From positions 1-17,850 of the forward strand of contig CACZOS010000386.1 in assembly GCA_902782815.1 (NCBI GenBank): 17,850 bases of DNA. Direction: 5' to 3'. Source of the DNA: an uncultured Lachnospiraceae bacterium (lineage in GTDB: Bacteria; Bacillota; Clostridia; Lachnospirales; Lachnospiraceae). Shown in pieces: positions 1 to 7,356 of this stretch (positions are counted from its first letter, which is position 1; every line of letters starts with the position of its first letter). A program made the translations under genes and the position numbers. The notes under the pieces were generated by a model. That model worked only from the letters and a program-made list of their open reading frames with translations, made no database searches and was not told the DNA's origin.

Positions 1-299
1 CTGGCCGGATAGAGCTTGTCAAAACAGTGGTAGGAGGTTATGACCGTGTTGGTGCTGTCGTTGATCAGGAGGTCCGCATAGTCTCCTGTCTGCAAGCCAA
101 AGGCCTTGTCTTCCTCCGGAGATAAGACTGCCAGGTCTTCCGCCATTCCCGCTTCCGACTCCTTGTCAGTCCCCCTGGTCCTGGCATAGTAGTCCTCAAA
201 TCTGTCTTCCATGCCGAAGGACAGACTTCCGCATCCGCAGCAAAGACACACAATGACCAGCAGACTGATCCATGTCCGCAGTATTCTCTTTTTCTTCAT
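1..299 (-). CDS. D-alanyl-D-alanine carboxypeptidase-like exported protein (5' part only)
   Basis: Only the first 99 codons are inside the window; the gene runs off the left edge. The ATG at 299 follows a GGGAGGGG ribosome site and lies 11 bases after the mgsA stop, so it is probably the next gene of the same operon. The product starts with a basic MKKKR stretch and a hydrophobic segment (residues 10-21), then a Cys-rich C-L-C-C-G-C cluster. This is a signal peptide; C23 could be a lipidation site, but the preceding C-C-G is not a standard lipobox. After an acidic linker comes LLINDSTNTVI followed by DKLYPA, which resembles the start of the DacA/DacF (peptidase S11) catalytic domain, where the SxxK serine follows immediately. 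That catalytic motif would lie just outside the window, so the family call is an inference. If right, it trims D-Ala from peptidoglycan stem peptides. Confidence 0.7.
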   Translation of the reverse strand, partial: MKKKRILRTWISLLVIVCLCCGCGSLSFGMEDRFEDYYARTRGTDKESEAGMAEDLAVLSPEEDKAFGLQTGDYADLLINDSTNTVITSYHCFDKLYPA

Positions 300-310
300 C
301 GTCCCCTCCC

Positions 311-706
311 CTAACGGTACATTTCTCTCCATTCCAGATCTCCTCTCTCCAGAGCATGGATCAGAAGTTCCGCCGTGGCAAGATTGGTAGCAAGGGGAAT
401 GTTATGTACATCACAGAGATGAAGGATACTGAAAATATCCGGTTCGTTGGTCTCTTTATTAAGGGGATCACGAAGAAAGATGACCATATCGATCAGATTA
501 TGTTCGATCTGGGATCCCAGCTGCTGTCCCCCGCCGAGGCTCCCGGCCAGGTATTTGTGGACATTCAGATTGGTCACTTCCTCGATCAGCCTCCCGGTAG
601 TGGCTGTAGAGTATAGTTCGTGTTTATTTAAAATCCCCCGATAGGCTATACAGAAATTCTGCATGAGCTTTTTCTTTCCATCGTTGGCAACGAGTCCGAT
701 ATTCAT
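311..706 (-). CDS. mgsA: methylglyoxal synthase homologue with substituted catalytic residues
   Basis: A 131-residue single MGS-like domain. The family converts dihydroxyacetone phosphate to methylglyoxal plus phosphate in the cytosol. An ungapped alignment (from memory) to E. coli MgsA with a constant offset of 11 is possible over residues 8-90. The phosphate-binding T-x-T-T-G is present (T34, T36, T37, G38), as are D9, K12, D80 and D90. The catalytic base D71 is replaced by G60 (GGGQQLG instead of GGDQQxG), H19 by N8 and H98 by N87. The enzyme is therefore probably inactive or altered and may act as a phosphate-ligand-binding protein. The start has a strong AAGGAGG site and lies 13 bases after the rodA stop, inside the cell-shape operon. 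Family membership is clear; enzymatic activity is doubtful. Confidence 0.9.
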   Translation of the reverse strand: MNIGLVANDGKKKLMQNFCIAYRGILNKHELYSTATTGRLIEEVTNLNVHKYLAGSLGGGQQLGSQIEHNLIDMVIFLRDPLNKETNEPDIFSILHLCDVHNIPLATNLATAELLIHALERGDLEWREMYR

Positions 707-719
707 AAAAGCCCTCCTT

Positions 720-1838
720 TTAGTAATGCCTTTGCAGCCCGATATTTAACACTATACCCACTCCCGCAGTCAGGCTGAGCAGAGAAGTGAGTCCATAACT
801 GATAAAAGGCAGCGGCAGTCCGGTATTGGGCAAAAGCTGTGTGGCAACCCCGATATTGATGAAGGACTGGAATCCGATCAGGGATCCCACGCCTGTCGCG
901 ATCAGCCTTCCACTCATATTTTTTGCCCTCGCTGCTATTATAAAACATTGTAACACTATAAAAGATAATAAAGCAATAAGAATTGTACTGCCGATAAAGC
1001 CGAATTCCTCACCCACAACCGAGAAAATGAAGTCTGTCTGCTGCTCGGACACAAGACCTGTCTCCGTAACGGAGATTCCCGCGTCGGAAAGGGTATTGTT
1101 GTTAAGGCCCTTCCCGTAAAGCTGGCCGGATCCTATAGCCATGATGGAATTCCCCTGCTGGTAGGCTGTGGTATCCGCATACTCCGAGGGGTTGATAAAG
1201 GTCATGATACGGTTGACCTGATAGTCCTTCAGCAGAACCTGACCCGGGGTCTGGATATACCAGATAAAGATGGCAAACAGGGGCACAAACACAATGATAC
1301 AGTTCCGGATCAGCTTTACATTCAATCCTCCCACGAAGATCACTGCCAGGAGGATAAGAGTGATATCGATTGTTGTCGATAAGTCCGGTTCCAGAAGGAT
1401 CAGCAGCAGGGGAACAGCGCACAGACCCGCAAGTCTGGCCAGGGTTTTCGGGGTATTGAAATCCTCTTCATGCTCCTGTATGTATATGGCTACGAAGATG
1501 ATCATGATGATCTTGGAAAACTCCGAGGGCTGGATCCGGGTAAATCCCAGATTGAGCCATCTTCTTGCCCCGTTTACCCCGAATCCCAGAAAGCGGACGA
1601 TCAGGAGTATCAGGATATTCAGCCCATAGAGGATATTGCTGAATGCACAGATATAATTGTAGTTCACCAGGGACAGGAAGAGCATGATGATGATACATAC
1701 GATAACGCCCACCAGCTGTTTCCTGGTATAGCTGCTGTCCGCGCTGTTGATGAAGACCACCCCCAGAAAACAGGCAGCCATCACCGCAAAGAGCAGAGCC
1801 CAGCTGTAGTTTTTTATCTGATATTTCTCTCGAAACAT
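720..1838 (-). CDS. rodA: SEDS-family peptidoglycan glycosyltransferase RodA
   Basis: A 372-residue polytopic membrane protein with about ten hydrophobic segments, the usual size for RodA/FtsW/SpoVE. It polymerises lipid II into glycan strands together with a class B PBP, here most likely the PBP2-like protein encoded in the same operon. Family signatures are visible: GARRWLNLG (90-98), QPSEFSK (103-109), EPDLST (150-155), GKGLNNNTL (242-250), SEQQTDFIFSVVGEE (264-278) and LPNTGLPLPFISYG (336-349). D269 in QTDF matches the essential aspartate of RodA (D262 in E. coli, from memory). The context with mreBCD and the PBP supports RodA rather than FtsW or SpoVE. The start is preceded by TAGGAGG, which overlaps the minE stop, so translation is probably coupled. 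Confidence 0.93.
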   Translation of the reverse strand: MFREKYQIKNYSWALLFAVMAACFLGVVFINSADSSYTRKQLVGVIVCIIIMLFLSLVNYNYICAFSNILYGLNILILLIVRFLGFGVNGARRWLNLGFTRIQPSEFSKIIMIIFVAIYIQEHEEDFNTPKTLARLAGLCAVPLLLILLEPDLSTTIDITLILLAVIFVGGLNVKLIRNCIIVFVPLFAIFIWYIQTPGQVLLKDYQVNRIMTFINPSEYADTTAYQQGNSIMAIGSGQLYGKGLNNNTLSDAGISVTETGLVSEQQTDFIFSVVGEEFGFIGSTILIALLSFIVLQCFIIAARAKNMSGRLIATGVGSLIGFQSFINIGVATQLLPNTGLPLPFISYGLTSLLSLTAGVGIVLNIGLQRHY

Positions 1839-1847
1839 AACTGCCTC

Positions 1848-2123
1848 CTAGCGGCCGGCTTTCAGCTCCTTAATGGGAATATTCGCGTAGATGGCGGGAA
1901 CGGACCCGTTTCCGCCTTCCGATTCCGTCTGGGTGATCTGGATATCCAGACCCTGGACATCTATCTCCATATACTTGGAGATCACCTCGATAATATCGTT
2001 TTTGATCAGCTCCATGGTCTCGGGAGAACAGTTGGCGCGGTCTGAAACGAGGACGAATTTCAGTCTGTCTTTGGCTGTTTTACTTGAATTTTTTTTCTTG
2101 AAAAATGCATCAAAGAATCCCAT
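1848..2123 (-). CDS. minE: cell division topological specificity factor MinE
   Basis: A 91-residue protein of typical MinE length. It stimulates MinD ATPase and drives MinCD away from midcell. The N-terminus MGFFDAFFKKK resembles the amphipathic membrane-targeting segment. The anti-MinCD region follows (around residues 18-32, AKDRLKFVLVSDRA), then the helix-strand topological specificity domain (around 35-86). The ribosome site AAGGAGG overlaps the minD stop, and minE follows minC and minD in canonical order. An A8 homopolymer on the coding strand spans codons 9-12 (plus-strand T8 at 2089-2096), an unusually long run so near the start of a gene. MinE occurs in only part of the Firmicutes, commonly in Clostridia, which supports the taxonomic reading. 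Confidence 0.95.
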   Translation of the reverse strand: MGFFDAFFKKKNSSKTAKDRLKFVLVSDRANCSPETMELIKNDIIEVISKYMEIDVQGLDIQITQTESEGGNGSVPAIYANIPIKELKAGR

Positions 2124-2135
2124 TGTTCTACCTCC

Positions 2136-2927
2136 TTAATAACCTCTGGTGATGAGATTGATCAGCTTTTTGAAGAATCCTTCGTCCTCAAACTTCATCA
2201 TGGGCACATCTTCCCCGGTGACACGGCGGCAGATATTCACAAAGGCCTGTCCGGCTTTTGAAGAGGTTCCCACCAGGGGTTCACCCTCATTGGTGGAAAC
2301 AACGATGGCCTCATCATAAGGCACTACGCCGATCAGGTTGATTGCCAGGATCTCCAGCACATCCTCCACCGATAACATATCCCCTCTTTTCACCATATCC
2401 AGACGGATACGGTTCACAATAAGGTCAAGCTTTTTCACCTCTTCCGCCTGAAGCAGTCCGATGATACGGTCGGCATCACGGATCGCAGCAACTTCCGGGG
2501 TGGTGACCACCAGGGCACGGTCCGCTCCGGCGATGGCATTCTTGAAACCCTGCTCTATACCCGCCGGGCAATCAAGGATTATATAGTCAAAATCTTCTCT
2601 CAGTTCATCCACAAGGGCTTTCATCTGATCCGGAGATACGGAAGTTTTATCCCTGGTCTGAGCAGAAGGAAGCAGATAGAGGTCCGGATACTTCTTATCT
2701 TTGATCATGGCCTGTTTTGCCCGGCAGTTACCTTCAACCACATCCACCAGGTTGTACACGATCCTGTTTTCGAGTCCCATGACCACGTCAAGATTACGCA
2801 GTCCGATATCCGTATCGATCAGAACCACTTTCTTTCCCAGCTGAGCCAGTCCCATTCCGATATTAGCAGTGGTGGTGGTTTTTCCGACTCCGCCTTTCCC
2901 GGATGTAATAACAATAACTTCACACAT
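2136..2927 (-). CDS. minD: septum site-determining ATPase MinD
   Basis: A 263-residue ParA/MinD-type ATPase that binds the membrane when ATP-loaded and recruits MinC and MinE. Visible features are the deviant Walker A GKGGVGKTT at residues 10-18, the DTDIGLRNLDVVMGLE segment, DCPAGIEQGF after Walker B, and a C-terminal amphipathic membrane-targeting helix (GFFKKLINLITRGY). An upstream in-frame start would add 21 residues that lack family character. The ATG at 2927 gives the normal N-terminus (CEVIVITSGKGG) and has AAAGGAG nine bases upstream. It lies 34 bases after the minC stop and its own stop abuts the minE ribosome site. All ATPase residues look intact, in contrast to MreB in this operon. 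Confidence 0.96.
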   Translation of the reverse strand: MCEVIVITSGKGGVGKTTTTANIGMGLAQLGKKVVLIDTDIGLRNLDVVMGLENRIVYNLVDVVEGNCRAKQAMIKDKKYPDLYLLPSAQTRDKTSVSPDQMKALVDELREDFDYIILDCPAGIEQGFKNAIAGADRALVVTTPEVAAIRDADRIIGLLQAEEVKKLDLIVNRIRLDMVKRGDMLSVEDVLEILAINLIGVVPYDEAIVVSTNEGEPLVGTSSKAGQAFVNICRRVTGEDVPMMKFEDEGFFKKLINLITRGY

Positions 2928-2936
2928 AATGTATCT

Positions 2937-2943
2937 CTCCTTT
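2937..2943 (-). promoter_or_regulatory. ribosome binding site deciding the minD start
   Basis: AAAGGAG on the minus strand, nine bases before the ATG at 2927. It supports this start over an in-frame upstream candidate at 2990 that would overlap the end of minC. Confidence 0.75.
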
Positions 2944-2961
2944 GTCTTCGATGATTTACGC

Positions 2962-3801
2962 TTATTCAGGCTGTGCTGAGCCGAATTCATTGATCAGTTC
3001 CCTGGTGATCGGCTCAATAAATATATTGTTGTCCTCCACAAAAGCCAGCTTAGGCTCCATGGCCTCCGACTGTTTTCTGCGGATTTTTCTCTTTCCTTTC
3101 GTCCCCTTCTGGTCCGGCGCCCTGGCTATGATCTCCCCGATCTTGATCTGCATGGGATCCATGGAGAGGGCAGCCACCAGAGCACTTTTATCCGAAGGGT
3201 AGCCTGCGGTGATGATCCCTTTTACGCTTCCCAGGACCACCACATTTCCGCCGGCAGTCACCTGGGCTCCCGGATTGATATCCCCGAGGATCACGATGCT
3301 GCCGTCCACCTCTATACTCTGACCGGAACGGAGAGTACCGCGGTAAAACTGTCCGTTTTTCTCCGTGGGCTGTTCTGAATGAAAAAGCTCCCGGAGACTG
3401 CCTTTGAGTCTCGCTCCTTCCGTCCCGTAGTTGATATCTCCCGGTTCTTCCGCGGGAGTGTCCGGGGATAATTCCACTTTTGCAGGGGCCTTAGCCGCCA
3501 TTCTGTCCGCCTTTCTTATGCCGGCGGCGAATTCAGACTCCAGTTTCCTTGCTCCGTCGATGATATAACCGATCTTAAGATTACTGTTCTCCATAATGGT
3601 TTCCACAAGGATGTCCTGTTCCTCATCGGTCAGTAGTCTTTTTTCAAATTTCACGGCGACCGGCTTGTCCTGATCAAAAAAGCCGCCGGATTCTCTGAAC
3701 TTGTCCGCTGTCACCCGGACCAGTTCTTCAAAAGGAAGATCAGGATCCAGTACAATCTGGAAACCGTATTTATTCCCTTTGATCATAAGAGGACTCTTCA
3801 T
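2962..3801 (-). CDS. minC: septum site-determining protein MinC
   Basis: A 279-residue FtsZ-assembly inhibitor. The N-terminal domain (about 1-105) is poorly conserved, as usual. A charged Ala/Pro/Glu-rich linker (about 105-150) leads to the C-terminal beta-helix domain. That domain has the diagnostic pattern YRGTLRSGQSIEVDGSIVIL, then GDINPGAQVTAGGNVVVLGS and the GIITAGYPSD segment that contacts MinD and septal FtsZ. A basic stretch (GTKGKRKIRRK) and the FIEPI element close the protein, as in other Firmicutes MinC. The ATG has an AGGAG site and starts 18 bases after the PBP stop. With MinD and MinE downstream it forms a full Min oscillator set. Confidence 0.94.
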   Translation of the reverse strand: MKSPLMIKGNKYGFQIVLDPDLPFEELVRVTADKFRESGGFFDQDKPVAVKFEKRLLTDEEQDILVETIMENSNLKIGYIIDGARKLESEFAAGIRKADRMAAKAPAKVELSPDTPAEEPGDINYGTEGARLKGSLRELFHSEQPTEKNGQFYRGTLRSGQSIEVDGSIVILGDINPGAQVTAGGNVVVLGSVKGIITAGYPSDKSALVAALSMDPMQIKIGEIIARAPDQKGTKGKRKIRRKQSEAMEPKLAFVEDNNIFIEPITRELINEFGSAQPE

Positions 3802-3819
3802 CTGTCTTCTCCTGTCTGA

Positions 3820-6738
3820 TTAATCATTGCTGCTGTCGTTACCGGTAGGAATGAGGGCCTGTTTTTCCTTCTCTTCCTGCTCGGTAGTCTTATTAAAACA
3901 GTATCTGTATATATCTCTGGCTATCTCCGCCGCGTTGGAAGAGGTGTAGCCATTGGGCACGACCACGGTCATGGTCATTTTGGGATCATCATAGGGGGCA
4001 TAGGAGATAAACAGGGCATGGTTCGGCCTGTTCTTGTTTTCCTGAGCCGTTCCTGTCTTTCCCGCGACTTTCAGCCCCTGCTTGTCATAGAGATATTTTA
4101 TGGAGCTGTTCTTCCCGCTGACCACATCCCTCATACCCCTCTTGATCTGGGCAAAGGTGTCATCCCTGACCTCAAGCTTGCCTTCCGGTTCCATCTCATA
4201 TTCCTCGAGAACTGTTCCCTGTGAATCAGTGGACTTCTCCAGCAGAGTAAGATTCAGCAGATTTTTCTCGTTCACCAGTGAAGTGACAAACCTTGAGATC
4301 TGAATAGGGGTGTAGTTGTGACTGCCCTGACCGATGGCGGAACGAACTGCGTCCTCATCAGACAGGTGGGGTTCGTATTCTGAAATCTCCACGCCGGATT
4401 TCCGGTCAAGCCCGTAGAGGCTGGCATACCGGGCGATCTTTTCCAGACCCCTTTTACTGTTATATTCTCCGTTTTTGGTTCCCAGCCGGTAGCCCATTTC
4501 ATAGAAGAAAAAGTTGCAGGAAACCGCGATGGCTCCGCTGACGTTCAGATGTCCGTGGGCATTGGGATAGATCCAGCACTTGGCACTGGGAGTGATCTTG
4601 TCGAAAACACCGGTACATTTTATCCGGTCCCCGCTGTCCACCACCTGCTCCTCCAGCACTGCGGTGGAAGTGATGGGCTTGAAAGTGGAACCCGGCGCTG
4701 TCCTGGTCTGCGTACAACGGTTCAGCATGGGGGAAGACTGATCATTTACCAGCTTACTGTAATAGTCGGAATCAATTCCGTTGGCCAGGCGGTTATTGTC
4801 ATAGGTGGGGTAGGATACCATTGCCTTGACATCGCCGTTTGCGGGATCCGTGATGATAACGGATCCGGAACAGGGATCCAGGGCGAGCATGGCAGGAGTA
4901 ATCTCGATGTTCCTGATCTTTTTCGACATAAAATCATAGGCTGATATCTGGTCATTTTTCAGGGATTCATAATCATCATCCTTATCCAGGATATCCTGGT
5001 CGTAAAGAAGCAGGCAGACCTGCTTGCCGCTGAGCTTGCCGGAGTTGATCATGTAATGGTAGAGAAGCTTATCGAAATCTGCCTCCTGTTTCAGCTTCTC
5101 AATGATATAATCGATCAGAGCATCGTATATCTCATCCACATTGTAATAATCGGATTCGATCTCGAAAGAGCTGATATCGATCCATTCGTTGCTGATGGCA
5201 TGTCTCAGATACTTCCGCAGGCTGCATCGTTTGTTCTTCCATTCACGGTAAACATCATCATCCTCGTGAACGACTTTCAGAATATCGTTGTTCGTCAGCA
5301 TATTCACGATGTAGGATACATATTCCTGATCCTCTTCACTAAGATTCCGATAGGCTGTTGACCCGCTCTTCATGTTTTTTCGGAGACGGGACATCACATT
5401 ATTCTGTTTTTCCCGGAAAAGGCCATAAACTTTCTTCTCCACATTTTCCGCCTTGTCTGAGGAGATATGGTCCATGCTGATGATATTATTGTCGAAGAGA
5501 GCAAAGTACACATCCTTGATGGGGATCATCTTGTCACTGCCGCTCTCTGAACTGGTGGTGAGATGAGCCAGCACAATGCCGGCCAGTCTGCGTTCCAGGA
5601 TATTGTAGGCATATTTCTGCAGGTCACTGTCTATGGTAAGGTAAATATCGTTTCCTGTCTGGGCATCCACCGAGGAGACGGTTTTGATGATCTGACCCAG
5701 ATTGTTGACCAGGACATCCGTTCTTCCCTTGGTGCCCCTTAAGGTGGCTTCCATGGTCTTCTCTATTCCCGTTTTGCCCACAATGTCATTGGATGAATAC
5801 CTGTTTTTCTCATCCAGATTTTCATTGTACTCCACCATCTCATTCTCGGAAATATTGCCGGTATAGCCGATGATATTGGAGAAATAGACGGAATCATTGT
5901 ATTTTCTCAGGGAATCCACCTCAATGGCCACTCCGGGATAGTCGTCGGAATACTCCGAAATCTCCGCTATACTCCTCTCGCTGATGTTTGTGGCCACAGT
6001 GATGGGAGTGGTCTGGGAATAACGGTTCATATAGGCGTCATAGCGGATGGACATGATCTTCAGGGTATCCTGCAGAGAATACCGGTCTGAGATATCAAAC
6101 ATCCTTCCTGTTCCGGGAGGGCCGTTTTTTCCGGTACGAAGGTATTCATATACCTCCTGGGGAGTGGAATTCATCCATTTTTCCGCCTGTTTTTTCTCTT
6201 TTCCCTCCATCTTGTCCAGGTTAACGATCCCGTAGATGTCTTTCTTGAACCGGGTCAGGGCACTTCCGGACTCGGTGAATTTCAGATTGTCCTTGGAGTC
6301 AACAGCCAGGGGAATATTGTAAATGATCCCGTCCCCGTTGGATTCCAGGAGCCTGATCAGATTATAAATGATCTCATTACGGACTTCGCTTTCACTGACG
6401 GTGTGGTCCGAAGTGGATCTTTTGGCCGCAATCCCCTTGAGCTTGTCGCTCTTTTCAAAAGTCACCTTATACGCAAGCTGATTATAGGCAAGAAGATTGC
6501 CGTTGCAGTCATAGATATTTCCGCGGGATCCGGTGGTCTCCACCGTCTTCTCCACCGTATATCTGAAGTTGGCCTCGTGCTCCGCACCCTCCACGATCTG
6601 CAGGATAAAAAGCCTGTAGATCAGGGAGCCGAAGAGGAAAAACACAAGGATACCCAGAAGGAAAAGACGGTTGGAGAAGAAATCCTTTATATTCTTTCTT
6701 ATTCTGGAACCATCAAGGTCCTTCAATATTCTAAACAA
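3820..6738 (-). CDS. mrdA: class B penicillin-binding protein (PBP2/MrdA-like) with large internal insertion
   Basis: The peptidoglycan DD-transpeptidase of the elongation machinery, about 972 residues from the chosen start. It has a short cytosolic N-terminus, one membrane anchor (about 22-49), a PBP dimerisation region (about 60-350) and a C-terminal transpeptidase domain. The active-site motifs are complete: S684-T-F-K, S740-C-N and K894-T-G-T. Between ERRLAGIVLAH and ITPAMLALDP (about residues 390-613) lies an extra, charged, probably helical block of about 220 residues, which explains the length against the usual 600-750. Start: there is no in-frame ATG near the N-terminus. The TTG at 6738 has AAGGAAG eight bases upstream and overlaps the mreD stop by eight bases. 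The GTG at 6747 is an alternative. Extending to the TTG at 6819 adds a Ser/Gly-rich segment that merely reads mreD out of frame. Confidence 0.92.
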   Translation of the reverse strand: MFRILKDLDGSRIRKNIKDFFSNRLFLLGILVFFLFGSLIYRLFILQIVEGAEHEANFRYTVEKTVETTGSRGNIYDCNGNLLAYNQLAYKVTFEKSDKLKGIAAKRSTSDHTVSESEVRNEIIYNLIRLLESNGDGIIYNIPLAVDSKDNLKFTESGSALTRFKKDIYGIVNLDKMEGKEKKQAEKWMNSTPQEVYEYLRTGKNGPPGTGRMFDISDRYSLQDTLKIMSIRYDAYMNRYSQTTPITVATNISERSIAEISEYSDDYPGVAIEVDSLRKYNDSVYFSNIIGYTGNISENEMVEYNENLDEKNRYSSNDIVGKTGIEKTMEATLRGTKGRTDVLVNNLGQIIKTVSSVDAQTGNDIYLTIDSDLQKYAYNILERRLAGIVLAHLTTSSESGSDKMIPIKDVYFALFDNNIISMDHISSDKAENVEKKVYGLFREKQNNVMSRLRKNMKSGSTAYRNLSEEDQEYVSYIVNMLTNNDILKVVHEDDDVYREWKNKRCSLRKYLRHAISNEWIDISSFEIESDYYNVDEIYDALIDYIIEKLKQEADFDKLLYHYMINSGKLSGKQVCLLLYDQDILDKDDDYESLKNDQISAYDFMSKKIRNIEITPAMLALDPCSGSVIITDPANGDVKAMVSYPTYDNNRLANGIDSDYYSKLVNDQSSPMLNRCTQTRTAPGSTFKPITSTAVLEEQVVDSGDRIKCTGVFDKITPSAKCWIYPNAHGHLNVSGAIAVSCNFFFYEMGYRLGTKNGEYNSKRGLEKIARYASLYGLDRKSGVEISEYEPHLSDEDAVRSAIGQGSHNYTPIQISRFVTSLVNEKNLLNLTLLEKSTDSQGTVLEEYEMEPEGKLEVRDDTFAQIKRGMRDVVSGKNSSIKYLYDKQGLKVAGKTGTAQENKNRPNHALFISYAPYDDPKMTMTVVVPNGYTSSNAAEIARDIYRYCFNKTTEQEEKEKQALIPTGNDSSND

Positions 6739-7246
6739 AGTCCACACTTCCTTTTTCGTACTGTTCCAGCCACTGGTTGACCCGGAGGAAGATCCGGTAG
6801 AAGATGACGCTGACGGCAACCGTATAGACCAGCTCCGGCAAAATGATCCCCCGTATATAGGTAAACAAATGGAGATGATTCTTCAACAGACCGTATCCAA
6901 GAAACATGACGATGCCGTAGACCAGATCGTTGGCGCCGATCAGGACCAGGGGCAGAAATGTATCTTCGGAATAATATATACGATGGAAGAATCCGTCAAC
7001 AAATCCGGAGAGCATAAAGACAAAGGCGAAGATCCCCAGATAGGAGCTGTAAAAAAGATCCAGCAGAAGACCACTGAAAAATCCGATGATCATCCCCTCC
7101 TTCTGTCCTCTCATCACAGCGACGGAGGCCACCAGGATCAGCATGATATTCGGCGCGGTATCTGCCAGCTTAAGGAGACCGAACAGGGCCGTCTGACAAA
7201 CAAAACAGAATACGATGCCCAGTCCTCCTACAATGATTCTTCTCAT
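6731..7246 (-). CDS. mreD: rod shape-determining membrane protein MreD
   Basis: A 171-residue very hydrophobic protein with about five predicted transmembrane segments, the size and character of MreD. MreD sequences are poorly conserved; recognisable pieces are the N-terminal hydrophobic segment, the PNIMLILVASVAVMRGQKEGM region and the following FSGLLLDLF motif. Position between mreC and a class B PBP makes the call firm. It links MreB/MreC to the membrane synthases. The ATG at 7246 has GAGG seven bases upstream. A GTG four codons earlier (7258) is also in frame, immediately after a stop codon, but has no ribosome site. The gene is separated from mreC by 110 bases with two inverted repeats, the largest gap in the operon. 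The stop overlaps the start chosen for the PBP. Confidence 0.9.
   Translation of the reverse strand: MRRIIVGGLGIVFCFVCQTALFGLLKLADTAPNIMLILVASVAVMRGQKEGMIIGFFSGLLLDLFYSSYLGIFAFVFMLSGFVDGFFHRIYYSEDTFLPLVLIGANDLVYGIVMFLGYGLLKNHLHLFTYIRGIILPELVYTVAVSVIFYRIFLRVNQWLEQYEKGSVDFV
6747..6753 (-). promoter_or_regulatory. ribosome binding site for the PBP2 TTG start
   Basis: AAGGAAG on the minus strand, inside the 3' end of mreD and eight bases from the TTG at 6738. It lies directly against the alternative GTG at 6747, which is too close for that codon, and is far from the TTG at 6819. It is the main reason for choosing 6738. Confidence 0.5.
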
Positions 7247-7271
7247 CTTTATCCTCACTTATATGATAATC

Positions 7272-7313
7272 GGCGGAAAGAAGAGCCCGTGATCCTACGA
7301 TTCTTTTTCCGCC
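7272..7313 (-). repeat. inverted repeat upstream of mreD
   Basis: GGCGGAAA (7313-7306) and TTTCCGCC (7279-7272) on the minus strand form a perfect 8-bp stem around a 26-base loop, with partial further pairing. It ends 25 bases before the mreD ATG, so it could affect ribosome access. No long T-run follows, so it is not a classic terminator. Confidence 0.5.
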
Positions 7314-7322
7314 TTCTCTTTA

Positions 7323-7348
7323 AAAACGGTACACGCCTGTTCCGTTTT
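7323..7348 (-). terminator. weak terminator-like hairpin between mreC and mreD
   Basis: AAAACGG pairs with CCGTTTT (7 bp). Inside, after an A-A mismatch, ACA pairs with TGT around a GGCG loop. Transcribed leftward it ends in five Ts, four of them within the stem. The stem is short and half AT, so full termination is unlikely. Attenuation or an mRNA processing site in front of mreD-PBP2 is a reasonable guess, because the downstream genes must still be expressed. Confidence 0.35.
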
Positions 7349-7356
7349 CAAATCTA

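Noticed and set aside
65..253. A short minus-strand frame at the left edge (62 codons).
   Set aside because: It is out of frame with the carboxypeptidase-like gene starting at 299, which has a ribosome site, a signal peptide and an uninterrupted frame to the edge.
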